Source: an uncultured Eubacteriales bacterium (GTDB lineage: Bacteria; Bacillota; Clostridia; Oscillospirales; Oscillospiraceae). Taken from it: DNA of 49,446 nucleotides. Under the pieces are notes generated by a model. The model was not told where the DNA came from, ran no database searches, and saw nothing but the letters and a program-made list of their open reading frames with translations. The stretch's first letter is position 1, and each line of letters opens with the position of its first letter. Below are positions 39,623 through 47,051 of the stretch, in pieces. The stretch lies in assembly GCA_900540545.1 (NCBI GenBank), contig UQGJ01000013.1, positions 1 to 49,446 on the forward strand. Reading direction: 5' to 3'. The translations under genes and the position numbers were made by a program.

Positions 39623-40531
39623 TCAGATAAACTGGCGCATATAGCGGTAGCTCTGCTCGATGCCCGCCTTCACGTCCCCGATGCAGCCCTCGAAGGCCCG
39701 GTCCTCCACCTCGATGCAGGCGGGGCCGGTGTAACCGATGTCGTTGAGGGCGGAGCAGAAGGCGCCGAAGTCCACGCCCCCCAGTCCGGGCAGCTTGGGC
39801 GAGTGCCACAGGGCGGGGTGGGAGAACCGGCCGTACTCGTCCAGCTTGTCCTGATAGATTTTGATGTCCTTGAAGTGGACGTGGAAGATACGGTCCTTGA
39901 ACTCATAGAGGGGCTTGATATAGGAGGCGTCCAGCAGGTAGGGATGGCTGGGGTCGAAGTTCAGACCCAGGTTGGGGCTGAGCTGGAACATCTGCCGCCA
40001 GATATAGGGGGTGGAGGCCAGGTTGTTGCCGCCGGGCCACTCGTCCTGGGTGTAGTACATGGGGCAGTTCTCGATGCCGATGCGCACGCCCTTTTCCTCG
40101 GCGTGGCGGAGGATGGGGGTCCACACCTGGCGGAACTTCTCCAGATTCTCCTCCACGGATTTATCCTTGTCCTTGCCGATGAAGGTGGTCACCATATTGA
40201 TGCCCATCCGGGCGGACACGTCGATGAGCTTCCCGATGTGCTCCACCGCCACCCGCGCCGTCTCGGCGTCGCCGCTCAGGGGGTTGGGGTAGTAGGCCAG
40301 GGAGCTGATGGACACCCCGCGTTCCTTGGCGTAGTCCAGGTAGTAGTTCATCTTCTCGTCGGTGAGGCCGTCCAGGTCGATATGGGTGACCCCGGCGTAG
40401 CGCCGCAGGGCCTTGCCCTTGGGCCAACAGCAGACCTCCACGCAAGAGAAGCCCACCCCGGCGGCGTAGTCGATGACCTCTTCAAAGGTGCTGTCGGGCA
40501 GAATGGCGGAGACCAGACCCAGTTTCATCAT
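39623..40531 (-). CDS. TIM-barrel sugar isomerase/epimerase (xylose isomerase-like) 1
   Basis: 302 residues, AP-endonuclease-2/xylose-isomerase-like family. The likely metal site is Glu154 (GIENCPMYY), Asp193 (LNFDPSHPYLL), His217 and His219 (FHVHFKD) and Glu274/Glu276 (IEVEDR). Such enzymes isomerise or epimerise sugars with Mn or another divalent metal. In known keto-sugar systems, relatives work on 3-keto glycosides made by Gfo/Idh enzymes. GAGGAGG stands 8 bases before the first of two adjacent ATG codons. Co-directional with both oxidoreductases; the substrate is not shown by sequence. Confidence 0.88.
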   Translation of the reverse strand: MMKLGLVSAILPDSTFEEVIDYAAGVGFSCVEVCCWPKGKALRRYAGVTHIDLDGLTDEKMNYYLDYAKERGVSISSLAYYPNPLSGDAETARVAVEHIGKLIDVSARMGINMVTTFIGKDKDKSVEENLEKFRQVWTPILRHAEEKGVRIGIENCPMYYTQDEWPGGNNLASTPYIWRQMFQLSPNLGLNFDPSHPYLLDASYIKPLYEFKDRIFHVHFKDIKIYQDKLDEYGRFSHPALWHSPKLPGLGGVDFGAFCSALNDIGYTGPACIEVEDRAFEGCIGDVKAGIEQSYRYMRQFI

Positions 40532-40560
40532 AACGGTTTCCTCCTCATAAAATCAGTGTG

Positions 40561-41418
40561 TTACTGCATTTTGGCGATTTGCTCTTGCAGAAACTGGACG
40601 GCCAGACGGATGTCGGCGGCGGCGTTCTTGCCCACCTCCCGCTCGATGGTGAGGTAGCCGTCGTAGCCCACGTCCTGGAGGGCCTTCAGATAGGCCGTCC
40701 AGCGCACGTTCCCCTGCCCCAACGGGGTCTCGGTGAAGTAGGTGCTCACGGTGTTCAGCGCCTCGATGCCCCCCTGGGCAAAAATCTCGTAGACGTGCTC
40801 CGGCCCGGCATAGTGGTTGCAGCGGCCGTCCTTGGCGTGGGTGTGGACGATGGCGCTGCCGGCCTTGTAGACCCCCTCCACCTCGTCGTCCTGGGTCACC
40901 ATCACCAGATTGGCCGGGTCGTAGTTGACCCCCATGCCCCCGGAGCAGCACGCCAGGAAGCCCATCAGCCGCTCCACCGGCTCGGGGCCGGTCTCCACGG
41001 CGATGGTCACGCCTTTCTGGGCCGCGTAGGCCCCCGCCTCCTGACAGGCGGAGAGCATGTTGGCCCACCGCGGACTCTCCCGGTCGGCCGGCACCCGGCC
41101 GATGTGGGTGGTGACCACGGCGCAGTCCAGGGCCTGGGCCAGGTCCACCGTTCGCTTCAAATACGCCACTTTTTCGCTGTTGTCCGCCGCGATCTCCAGG
41201 CCGTGGCCCCCCAGCTCTCCGCACAGGGCGGTGACGGCCTGGTGGCAGGACCGCAGCTGGGCCTGAATGGAGCGGATGTGCTCCACCGTGGCCGTCCGGG
41301 GGTCCAGTTCGTTCCAGGCGTAAAGCTGCACGCCGGAGGCGCCGCAGGCCTCGGAGGCCCGGATGCCCTCTAAAATGCCCACGCCGAACCAGTCGGCCAG
41401 GGTGCCGATCTTCCACAT
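40561..41418 (-). CDS. TIM-barrel sugar isomerase/epimerase (xylose isomerase-like) 2
   Basis: 285 residues in the same superfamily as the neighbouring epimerase but clearly diverged. Candidate metal ligands are Glu142 (IAVETGPEPVE), Asp168 (VNYDPANLVM), His192 and His194 (IVHTHAKDGR) and Glu259 (LTIEREVGKNA). The start at 41418 is the first Met of MWKIGTLADWFGVGILEG, with AAAGGGGG upstream; a longer reading frame runs into the Gfo/Idh gene and is rejected. It lies between the two others of its set, spaced by 23 and 29 bases, so one transcript is likely. A second, non-redundant isomerase beside the first suggests two successive rearrangements. Confidence 0.88.
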   Translation of the reverse strand: MWKIGTLADWFGVGILEGIRASEACGASGVQLYAWNELDPRTATVEHIRSIQAQLRSCHQAVTALCGELGGHGLEIAADNSEKVAYLKRTVDLAQALDCAVVTTHIGRVPADRESPRWANMLSACQEAGAYAAQKGVTIAVETGPEPVERLMGFLACCSGGMGVNYDPANLVMVTQDDEVEGVYKAGSAIVHTHAKDGRCNHYAGPEHVYEIFAQGGIEALNTVSTYFTETPLGQGNVRWTAYLKALQDVGYDGYLTIEREVGKNAAADIRLAVQFLQEQIAKMQ

Positions 41419-41441
41419 AGGAACGTCCCCCTTTTTTCCTG

Positions 41442-42587
41442 TCACTCGTCCACCCGGACCCAGCGGCGCTCCTTGGCGCTCTGCACGATCTTCTCGCACA
41501 GGAGCATCTCCCGCCTGCCGTCGTCGAAGGTGGCGTAATCCTCGCTGGCGCCCCCGGCGATGGCGGCGTAAATCTTCTTGAAGTTCTGCTTGAAGGTGTC
41601 GGGGAAGCCCTCCACGTGTCCGCCGGGGTAGCTGATGACCCCGCCGGTGGCCGGGTCCAGGACGGAGGGGTCCTTCACCAGCTCGCCGTTGTCCCGCTCC
41701 CGGCGTCCGATCCACAGGGCGTTGGAGTTCTCCGAATCCCAGTGGAGGGAGCACTTGGAGCCAGACAGGCTGACCACCATCTGGTTCTTCCGCCCGGCGT
41801 AGACCTGGCTGATGTTGCAGCAGGCCCGGCCCCCGTTTTCAAACCCGAAGAGCACGGTGGCCCAGTCCTCGGTCTGGATGGGCACCTCGGCGTAGTCCTC
41901 TGGCCGCAAGGCCATGCCGGAATAGGTGTCGATGGGCTTCAGCGGCTTCTTCCGGGTCTTGTGGAAGATGGCGAAGTCGGCCATCACCTCCACCACCCGC
42001 TGCCCGGTGACGTACTCCACCAGGTCGATCCAGTGGGAGCCGATGTCGGCGAAGGCCCGGGAGGCCCCGGTGGCCTCCGGCTCCAGCCGCCAGGAGTAGT
42101 CGGTGTCCAGGAACAGCCAGTCCTGAAGGTAGCCGCCGTGGACGGTCTGGATGTCCCCCACCTGTCCGGAGCGCACCATCTGGCGCATCTGGTAGGCCAT
42201 GGGGTAGAAGCGGCAGTTGAAGTTCATGGCGTTGATGAGGCCCTTCTCCCTGGCAAAGGCGGCCAGCTTTTCCGCCTCCGCCACGCTGCAGGTCATGGGC
42301 TTTTCGCACACCACGTTGATCCCCCGCTCCATGGCGTACATGGCGATCTCATAGTGGGTGTTGTTGGGGGTGCAGATGTGGACGCAATCCAGTTCCTCCT
42401 TGTCCAGCATCTCTTTGTAGTCGCTGTACGCCCTGGGTACATAGTAGGCTTTGGCCTTGCCCTCGGCATCGGTGAAGTCGGTGATGGCCACCACCTCCAC
42501 ATTGCCCAGCCGCCGAAGCTGCTCGATATGTACCGCCCCGATGAACCCCACGCCGATGACCGCCGCCTTTAACTTCTCCATAACCAT
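41442..42587 (-). CDS. Gfo/Idh/MocA-family oxidoreductase 1
   Basis: 381 residues. Dinucleotide motif AAVIGVGFIGAVHIEQLRRL (about residues 8-27), HICTPNNTHYEIAMYAMERG, CEKPMTCSVAEAEKLAAFAR (EKP near 94-96), NFNCRFYPMAYQMRQMV and the conserved DIGSHWIDLVEYVTGQRVVE (about 180-199), where His is usual in the active site. This is the larger, trans-dihydrodiol dehydrogenase-like type that often oxidises free sugars or glycosides. AAGGAG lies 5 bases before the ATG at 42587; another Met two codons later is possible. It is the first enzyme gene after the ROK repressor gene. Confidence 0.9.
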   Translation of the reverse strand: MVMEKLKAAVIGVGFIGAVHIEQLRRLGNVEVVAITDFTDAEGKAKAYYVPRAYSDYKEMLDKEELDCVHICTPNNTHYEIAMYAMERGINVVCEKPMTCSVAEAEKLAAFAREKGLINAMNFNCRFYPMAYQMRQMVRSGQVGDIQTVHGGYLQDWLFLDTDYSWRLEPEATGASRAFADIGSHWIDLVEYVTGQRVVEVMADFAIFHKTRKKPLKPIDTYSGMALRPEDYAEVPIQTEDWATVLFGFENGGRACCNISQVYAGRKNQMVVSLSGSKCSLHWDSENSNALWIGRRERDNGELVKDPSVLDPATGGVISYPGGHVEGFPDTFKQNFKKIYAAIAGGASEDYATFDDGRREMLLCEKIVQSAKERRWVRVDE

Positions 42588-42641
42588 ACCGCTCCTTTCC
42601 ATTTATACCGTCTGTTCTGAGCGCCCCGGAGGGGCCCCGCG

Positions 42642-43850
42642 TCAATAGAGGAAGAGCGTCCCGCTCATCTCCTCTTCAAACTGATAGTGGCTGTCGATAA
42701 AGTACCGGGCCGCCCCGGAGAACTCGGCGTGTTCCGGCGCCCGGCTGTACTGGAGCTCGCAGGCCTGGACGAACTCCCGGAACCCGCAGACCGTCAGATG
42801 TTCCTGGAGCCGCTGGAAGAAATAGTGGCCCAGCCGCCGCCCCGCGCCGCCGATGATGCATTTTTCCGCGTTGTATAAGGTGATGAAGTTCCCCAGGGCA
42901 AAGGCCAGGTCGGCCGCCATGGAGTCCAGCATCCGCCGGCACTCCGGCATCCCGTCGTCCGCCGCCGCCCCCAGGGTCTGATAGTTCAGCTGGCCAAACA
43001 CCTCCAGCTGCTCGGCGGTCATGAACTCCCTGGCCCGCTCGGCCAGGACGCTCTCGCCCACCCGCCGCTCCAGGCAGCCCCGGTTGCCGCAGCGGCACAG
43101 CGGCCCGTCCCGCAGGACGGAGAAGTGGCCGAACTGGGTGGTCAGGCCGTTGGCCCCCCGGAGCATCTGCCCGTCGGAGAACATGACCGCGCCCACGCCG
43201 CCGCTGAGGTTGACGAAGATGGAGGGGGTCCGGTCCAGGGGGTGGCGGGCCGCCTCGGCATAGGCGAAGCAGGCGGTGTCGTTGAAGATGGCCATGGGGA
43301 TGTCCGGGATGGCCGCCCGGAGCCGCCGGATGATCCACTCCCCGGACTGCACCGGCAGCACGCTGGAGTACAGCCGCTTGCGGTAGGGGTCGATGATGCT
43401 GGGCACCAGGATGCACAGCCCCAGCACCCGGGTGGGCACCGGCCGGTGCCCCACCGCCCCGCACAGGGTCCGGTAGGCCTGGGAGATTTGGATGGCGTAA
43501 TCCTGGGCCGGGTCAAAGGCCTGCTCCCGGAAATCGCTGATCTGCCCCGTCAGCTCCACGCAGCCCAGCTGCAGCTTGGCGGGGAGCCAGTTGACCACAA
43601 TGACCACGTTTCCCTCGCCGTTGAGGTAGAGGCTGTTGGGCTTGCGCCCCTGCCGCCCGGTCTCCGCCGCGCCGCCGTCCAGAAGCAGCCCCTGGTGGAT
43701 GAGGCACTCCACCAGGGAGGAGACCGTGGTCTTGCTCAGCCCCGTGAAGGAGGCCAGAGAGGCCCTGGAGATGCCCTCGTTGGCGGCCACCAGCGTGTAA
43801 ATGCGCTTCAGGTTATTCTGTTTGATGACCTGCTGGTTCAATGGTTTCAT
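42642..43850 (-). CDS. ROK-family transcriptional repressor (NagC/XylR type)
   Basis: 402 residues. An N-terminal winged helix-turn-helix lies at about residues 10-60 (IYTLVAANEGISRASLASFT, GLSKTTVSSLVECLIHQGLL). The ROK sugar-binding fold follows, with IPMAIFNDTACFAYAEAARH, VNLSGGVGAVMFSDGQ, GLTTQFGHFSVLRDG and the zinc signature CRCGNRGCLERRVG (about 250-263). ROK repressors release DNA when a sugar binds. A 9-7-9 palindrome lies just downstream of its own predicted promoter, so autoregulation and control of the downstream sugar block are likely. The ribosome binding site is weak (GGGAAAAG). Confidence 0.9.
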   Translation of the reverse strand: MKPLNQQVIKQNNLKRIYTLVAANEGISRASLASFTGLSKTTVSSLVECLIHQGLLLDGGAAETGRQGRKPNSLYLNGEGNVVIVVNWLPAKLQLGCVELTGQISDFREQAFDPAQDYAIQISQAYRTLCGAVGHRPVPTRVLGLCILVPSIIDPYRKRLYSSVLPVQSGEWIIRRLRAAIPDIPMAIFNDTACFAYAEAARHPLDRTPSIFVNLSGGVGAVMFSDGQMLRGANGLTTQFGHFSVLRDGPLCRCGNRGCLERRVGESVLAERAREFMTAEQLEVFGQLNYQTLGAAADDGMPECRRMLDSMAADLAFALGNFITLYNAEKCIIGGAGRRLGHYFFQRLQEHLTVCGFREFVQACELQYSRAPEHAEFSGAARYFIDSHYQFEEEMSGTLFLY

Positions 43851-43874
43851 CTTTTCCCAGCCCGCCCTCTCATT

Positions 43875-43899
43875 AGTTAGTCCAGTGACCGGACTAACT
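43875..43899. promoter_or_regulatory. AGTTAGTCC-N7-GGACTAACT operator candidate
   Basis: Perfect 9-7-9 inverted repeat between the predicted -10 box and start codon of the ROK repressor gene. TTAGT...ACTAA inverted repeats are typical of ROK/XylR operators. Position suits a roadblock or promoter-clearance repressor. Confidence 0.65.
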
Positions 43900-43910
43900 C
43901 TGATACGGAA

Positions 43911-43938
43911 ATTATACAGGAAAGAAACCAGAAATCAA
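43911..43938 (-). promoter_or_regulatory. Predicted promoter of the ROK repressor and sugar block
   Basis: Minus strand TTGATT (43938-43933), 16-base spacer and perfect TATAAT (43916-43911). Bases 43939-44039 upstream show no gene or clear signal. Confidence 0.65.
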
Positions 43939-44039
43939 CGTCAAATCGGCAACTTTGTCAAATATCACACTTCCGCCCACCTTATTTTATACAAAGTGCC
44001 AGTTAGACAGCCCTTCCATGACTGCCCACTTTTTGTTCC

Positions 44040-44054
44040 CTAAAAAATTTTTAG
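44040..44054. promoter_or_regulatory. CTAAAA-AAT-TTTTAG palindrome upstream of ygeX
   Basis: 6-3-6 inverted repeat 29 bases before the ygeX -35 box. It nearly repeats the 6-2-6 palindrome at 16793-16806 upstream of ssnA. Its location upstream of -35 suits an activator site. Confidence 0.55.
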
Positions 44055-44083
44055 CTTACTTGAAACTTTTTCTGTTTTACCCC

Positions 44084-44111
44084 TTGACACCTGCCGCAGA
44101 CGTGGTATGAT
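44084..44111 (+). promoter_or_regulatory. Predicted ygeX promoter
   Basis: Perfect TTGACA (44084-44089), 16-base spacer, TATGAT (44106-44111), about 62 bases upstream of the ATG. Confidence 0.75.
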
Positions 44112-44173
44112 GGAGTCAAGAATCAAACAAAAAGTTTTTACCTCTCTAAAATATTTTGGAGGCGACAGTTCGG

Positions 44174-45388
44174 ATGAGAGAACCCATCAAATGGACCGAC
44201 AACCACATGCCGAAAAGCGAGGACAGCCAGCTCGGCGTCATGAGCCTAGGCAACGTAGCCAAGGCCCGGTTTTTCCACTCCAGCTTCCCCCAGTACTCCA
44301 TCACCCCCCTGGCCCGGCTGGACGGCATGGCCAAGTACCTGGGGCTGGCGGGCCTGTTCGTGAAGGACGAGTCCTACCGCTTCGGCCTCAACGCCTTCAA
44401 GGTCCTGGGCGGCTCCTTCGCCATGGCCCGGTACATCGCCCAGCAGATGGGCAAAGACGTCTCCGAAATGACCTACGACTACCTGACCAGCGAGAGCTTC
44501 CGCAAGGAGTTCGGCCAGGCCACCTTCTTCACCGCCACCGACGGCAACCACGGCCGGGGCGTGGCCTGGGCGGCCAACAAGCTGGGCCAGAAGGCCGTGG
44601 TACATATGCCCAAGGGCAGCAGCCAGCCCCGGTACGACAACATCAAAAAAGAGGGCGCTGAGGTCACCATCGAGGAGCTGAACTACGACGACTGCGTCCG
44701 CCTTGCCAACTCTGAGGCGGAGGCCACCCCCCACGGCGTCATGGTCCAGGACACCGCCTGGGAGGGCTACGAGGAGATACCGTCCTGGATCATGCAGGGC
44801 TACGGCACCATGGCCAGCGAGGCGGGGGAGCAGCTCCGCCAGGTCAACGTGAACCGCCCCACCCACGTGTTCGTGCAGGCCGGGGTCGGCTCCCTGGCCG
44901 GAGCCGTCATCGGCTACTTCACCAATCTCTTCCCCAACGACCCGCCCAAGTTCGTGGTCATGGAGGCCCGCGCCGCCGACTGCCTCTACCAGGGCGCGGT
45001 GGCCGGGGACGGCAAGCCCCGGATCGTGGATGGGGACCTGCAGACCATCATGGCCGGTCTGGCCTGCGGTGAGCCCAACACCATCTCCTGGGACATCCTG
45101 CGAAACCACTGCACCGCCTTCGTCTCCTGCCCCGACTGGGTCAGCGCCCGGGGTATGCGGATGCTGGGCGTGCCCGTGAAGGGGGACCCGGTGGTGATCT
45201 CCGGCGAGTCCGGCGCGGTGGGCATGGGCCTCATCGCCGCCCTGATGGAGACCGACGAGTATAAGGACCTGCGGGACGCCATTGGCCTGGACCGCTTCTC
45301 CCAGGTGCTGATGTTCTCCACCGAGGGCAACACCGACCCCATGAAGTTCCGCAAAGTCCTCTGGGACGGCGAGTATCCCACTGTGTAA
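44174..45388 (+). CDS. ygeX: 2,3-diaminopropionate ammonia-lyase YgeX
   Basis: 404 residues, close to E. coli YgeX. It is a fold type II PLP enzyme with the PLP lysine Lys76 in FGLNAFKVLGGSFAMARYIA, ATDGNHGRGVAWAANKLGQ (the phosphate/substrate loop), VQAGVGSLAGAVIGYF and the C-terminal VVISGESGAVGMGLIAALME. The known reaction turns 2,3-diaminopropionate into pyruvate and ammonia. In purine-degrading gut bacteria this family acts on a ring-derived fragment. It heads the second half of the purine module under a TTGACA promoter. GGAGG is 11 bases before the ATG at 44174; an in-frame TTG at 44156 overlaps that site and is less likely. Confidence 0.95.
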   Translation: MREPIKWTDNHMPKSEDSQLGVMSLGNVAKARFFHSSFPQYSITPLARLDGMAKYLGLAGLFVKDESYRFGLNAFKVLGGSFAMARYIAQQMGKDVSEMTYDYLTSESFRKEFGQATFFTATDGNHGRGVAWAANKLGQKAVVHMPKGSSQPRYDNIKKEGAEVTIEELNYDDCVRLANSEAEATPHGVMVQDTAWEGYEEIPSWIMQGYGTMASEAGEQLRQVNVNRPTHVFVQAGVGSLAGAVIGYFTNLFPNDPPKFVVMEARAADCLYQGAVAGDGKPRIVDGDLQTIMAGLACGEPNTISWDILRNHCTAFVSCPDWVSARGMRMLGVPVKGDPVVISGESGAVGMGLIAALMETDEYKDLRDAIGLDRFSQVLMFSTEGNTDPMKFRKVLWDGEYPTV

Positions 45389-45405
45389 GTCCCCCGCTCC
45401 GCGCA

Positions 45406-45450
45406 TGTCATTGCGAACCAGCCCGCAGGCTGGTGTGGCAATCCGCGTCC
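45406..45450 (+). repeat. Dispersed palindromic repeat B, copy 4
   Basis: TGTCATTGCGAACCAGCCCG followed by CAGGCTGGTGTGGCAATCCG. The centre CCAGCCCGCAGGCTGG is a near-perfect palindrome. It lies between ygeX and ygeY with no partner repeats. Confidence 0.75.
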
Positions 45451-45495
45451 CCCGTCCCTATCAAACACAACACTTAATATATGGAGGGCTAACAA

Positions 45496-46908
45496 ATGGA
45501 CTTCGAGAAAATCAAATCCGCCGCCTCTGCGTACAGCGCCGATATGAACCGCTTCCTCCGCGCCATGATCTCCCACCCTAGCGAGAGCTGCGAGGAACGG
45601 GAAGTCGTGGCCTGCATCAAGGCCGAGATGGAACAGCTGGGCTACGACAAGGTCGAGGTGGACGGCCTGGGCAACGTCATCGGCTGGATGGGCCAGGGCG
45701 ATAAGATCATCGCCATCGACTCCCACATCGACACCGTGGGCGTGGGCAACCGGGACAACTGGGACGCCGACCCCTACGAGGGCTACGAGGACGACGCCGT
45801 CATCTTCGGCCGGGGCGGCTCCGACCAGGAGGGCGGCATGGCCTCCGCCGTCTATGGCGCCAAGATTATGAAGGACTTAGGGCTCATCCCCGCCGGCTAC
45901 AAAATCATGGTGGTCGGCTCCGTCCAGGAGGAGGACTGCGACGGCATGTGCTGGCAGTATATCGTCAACAAGCACTTCCCCTCCATCGGCGTCAAGAAGG
46001 AACAGGTGGAGTTCGTGGTCTCCACCGAGCCCACCGACGGCGGCATCTACCGGGGCCACCGGGGCCGCATGGAGATCCGGGTGGACGTGAAGGGCGTGTC
46101 CTGCCACGGCTCCGCCCCCGAGCGCGGCGACAACGCCATCTACAAGATGGCCGACATCCTCCAGGACGTCCGCGCCCTGAACGAGAACCCCGCCGACGAC
46201 ACTGTGGAGATCAAGGGCCTGGTCAAAATGCTGGACCCCAAGTTCAACCCCGACCACTACGAGGACGCCCGCTTCCTGGGCCGCGGCACCTGCACCACCT
46301 CCCAAATCTTCTACACCAGCCCCAGCCGCTGCGCCGTGGCCGACTCCTGCGCCATCTCCATCGACCGCCGCATGACCGCCGGTGAGACCTGGGACTCCTG
46401 CCTGGAGGAGATTCGGCAGCTGCCCAGCGTGAAGAAGTACGGCGACGACGTGAAGGTCTCCATGTATATGTACGACCGCCCCTCCTGGACCGGCGAGGTC
46501 TACGAGACCGAGTGCTATTTCCCCACCTGGATCAACAAGGAGTCCGCCGCCCACGTCCAGGCCCTGGTGGACGCCCACCACGCCCTGTTCGGCGACATCC
46601 GCCTGGGCCACAAGGACGCCGACCCCAAGCGGGACGCCATGCACCTCCGCGACGGCCGCCCCCTCACCGACAAGTGGACCTTCTCCACCAACGGCGTGGC
46701 CATCCAGGGCCGGTACGGCATCCCCTGCGTGGGCTTCGGCCCCGGCGCCGAGAGCCAGGCCCACGCCCCCAACGAAATCACCTGGAAGGCCGACCTGGTC
46801 ACCTGCGCCGCCCTGTACGCCGCCGTACCCGGCCTCTATAAAGAGGAGAACAAGACCGACGACGTGACCCAGTTCCGGGCAGGGAAGACCGATAACGACA
46901 TCAAGTGA
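45496..46908 (+). CDS. ygeY: YgeY-type M20-family hydrolase (selenium/purine-linked)
   Basis: 470 residues, longer than the roughly 400 of E. coli YgeY. The di-metal site is visible: His77 in AIDSHIDTVGVG, Asp110 in FGRGGSDQEGGMAS, Glu145-Glu146 in GSVQEEDCDG, Glu178 in STEPTDGG, and His423 in ESQAHAPNEI. RGHRGRMEIRVDVKGVSCHG starts the dimerisation domain. M20 enzymes hydrolyse amide bonds of small substrates. This branch is regularly found beside ygeX and ygeW and is likely to open a ureido or amide intermediate from the purine ring; the exact reaction is inferred. GGAGGG stands 8 bases before the ATG. The extra length includes a C-terminal tail rich in Asp and Lys. Confidence 0.92.
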   Translation: MDFEKIKSAASAYSADMNRFLRAMISHPSESCEEREVVACIKAEMEQLGYDKVEVDGLGNVIGWMGQGDKIIAIDSHIDTVGVGNRDNWDADPYEGYEDDAVIFGRGGSDQEGGMASAVYGAKIMKDLGLIPAGYKIMVVGSVQEEDCDGMCWQYIVNKHFPSIGVKKEQVEFVVSTEPTDGGIYRGHRGRMEIRVDVKGVSCHGSAPERGDNAIYKMADILQDVRALNENPADDTVEIKGLVKMLDPKFNPDHYEDARFLGRGTCTTSQIFYTSPSRCAVADSCAISIDRRMTAGETWDSCLEEIRQLPSVKKYGDDVKVSMYMYDRPSWTGEVYETECYFPTWINKESAAHVQALVDAHHALFGDIRLGHKDADPKRDAMHLRDGRPLTDKWTFSTNGVAIQGRYGIPCVGFGPGAESQAHAPNEITWKADLVTCAALYAAVPGLYKEENKTDDVTQFRAGKTDNDIK

Positions 46909-46925
46909 ATGAAAAATGAACAATG

Positions 46926-47009
46926 AAGAATGAAGAATTGATGGATTGCGCAACGCGCAATGAGTTTCAATTCATTCGCCTTCGGCGAATTCCGCAATTC
47001 TTCATTCTT
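46926..47009. repeat. Nested inverted-repeat element between ygeY and ygeW
   Basis: An outer perfect 15-bp inverted repeat AAGAATGAAGAATTG (46926-46940) and 46995-47009 encloses two perfect hairpins: ATTGCGC-AAC-GCGCAAT (46945-46961) and ATTCGCC-TTC-GGCGAAT (46974-46990). It could fold as a three-arm structure in RNA or a cruciform in DNA. It lies in the AT-rich tract (46913-47036) that ends at the ygeW ribosome binding site. Confidence 0.7.
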
Positions 47010-47051
47010 AACTCTTAATTTTTAATTATTAACTATTCGGAGGTTATCATC

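Noticed and set aside
46926..47009. Element as an insertion sequence
   Set aside because: It has inverted repeats but no transposase and no clear target-site duplication; at most a non-autonomous element.
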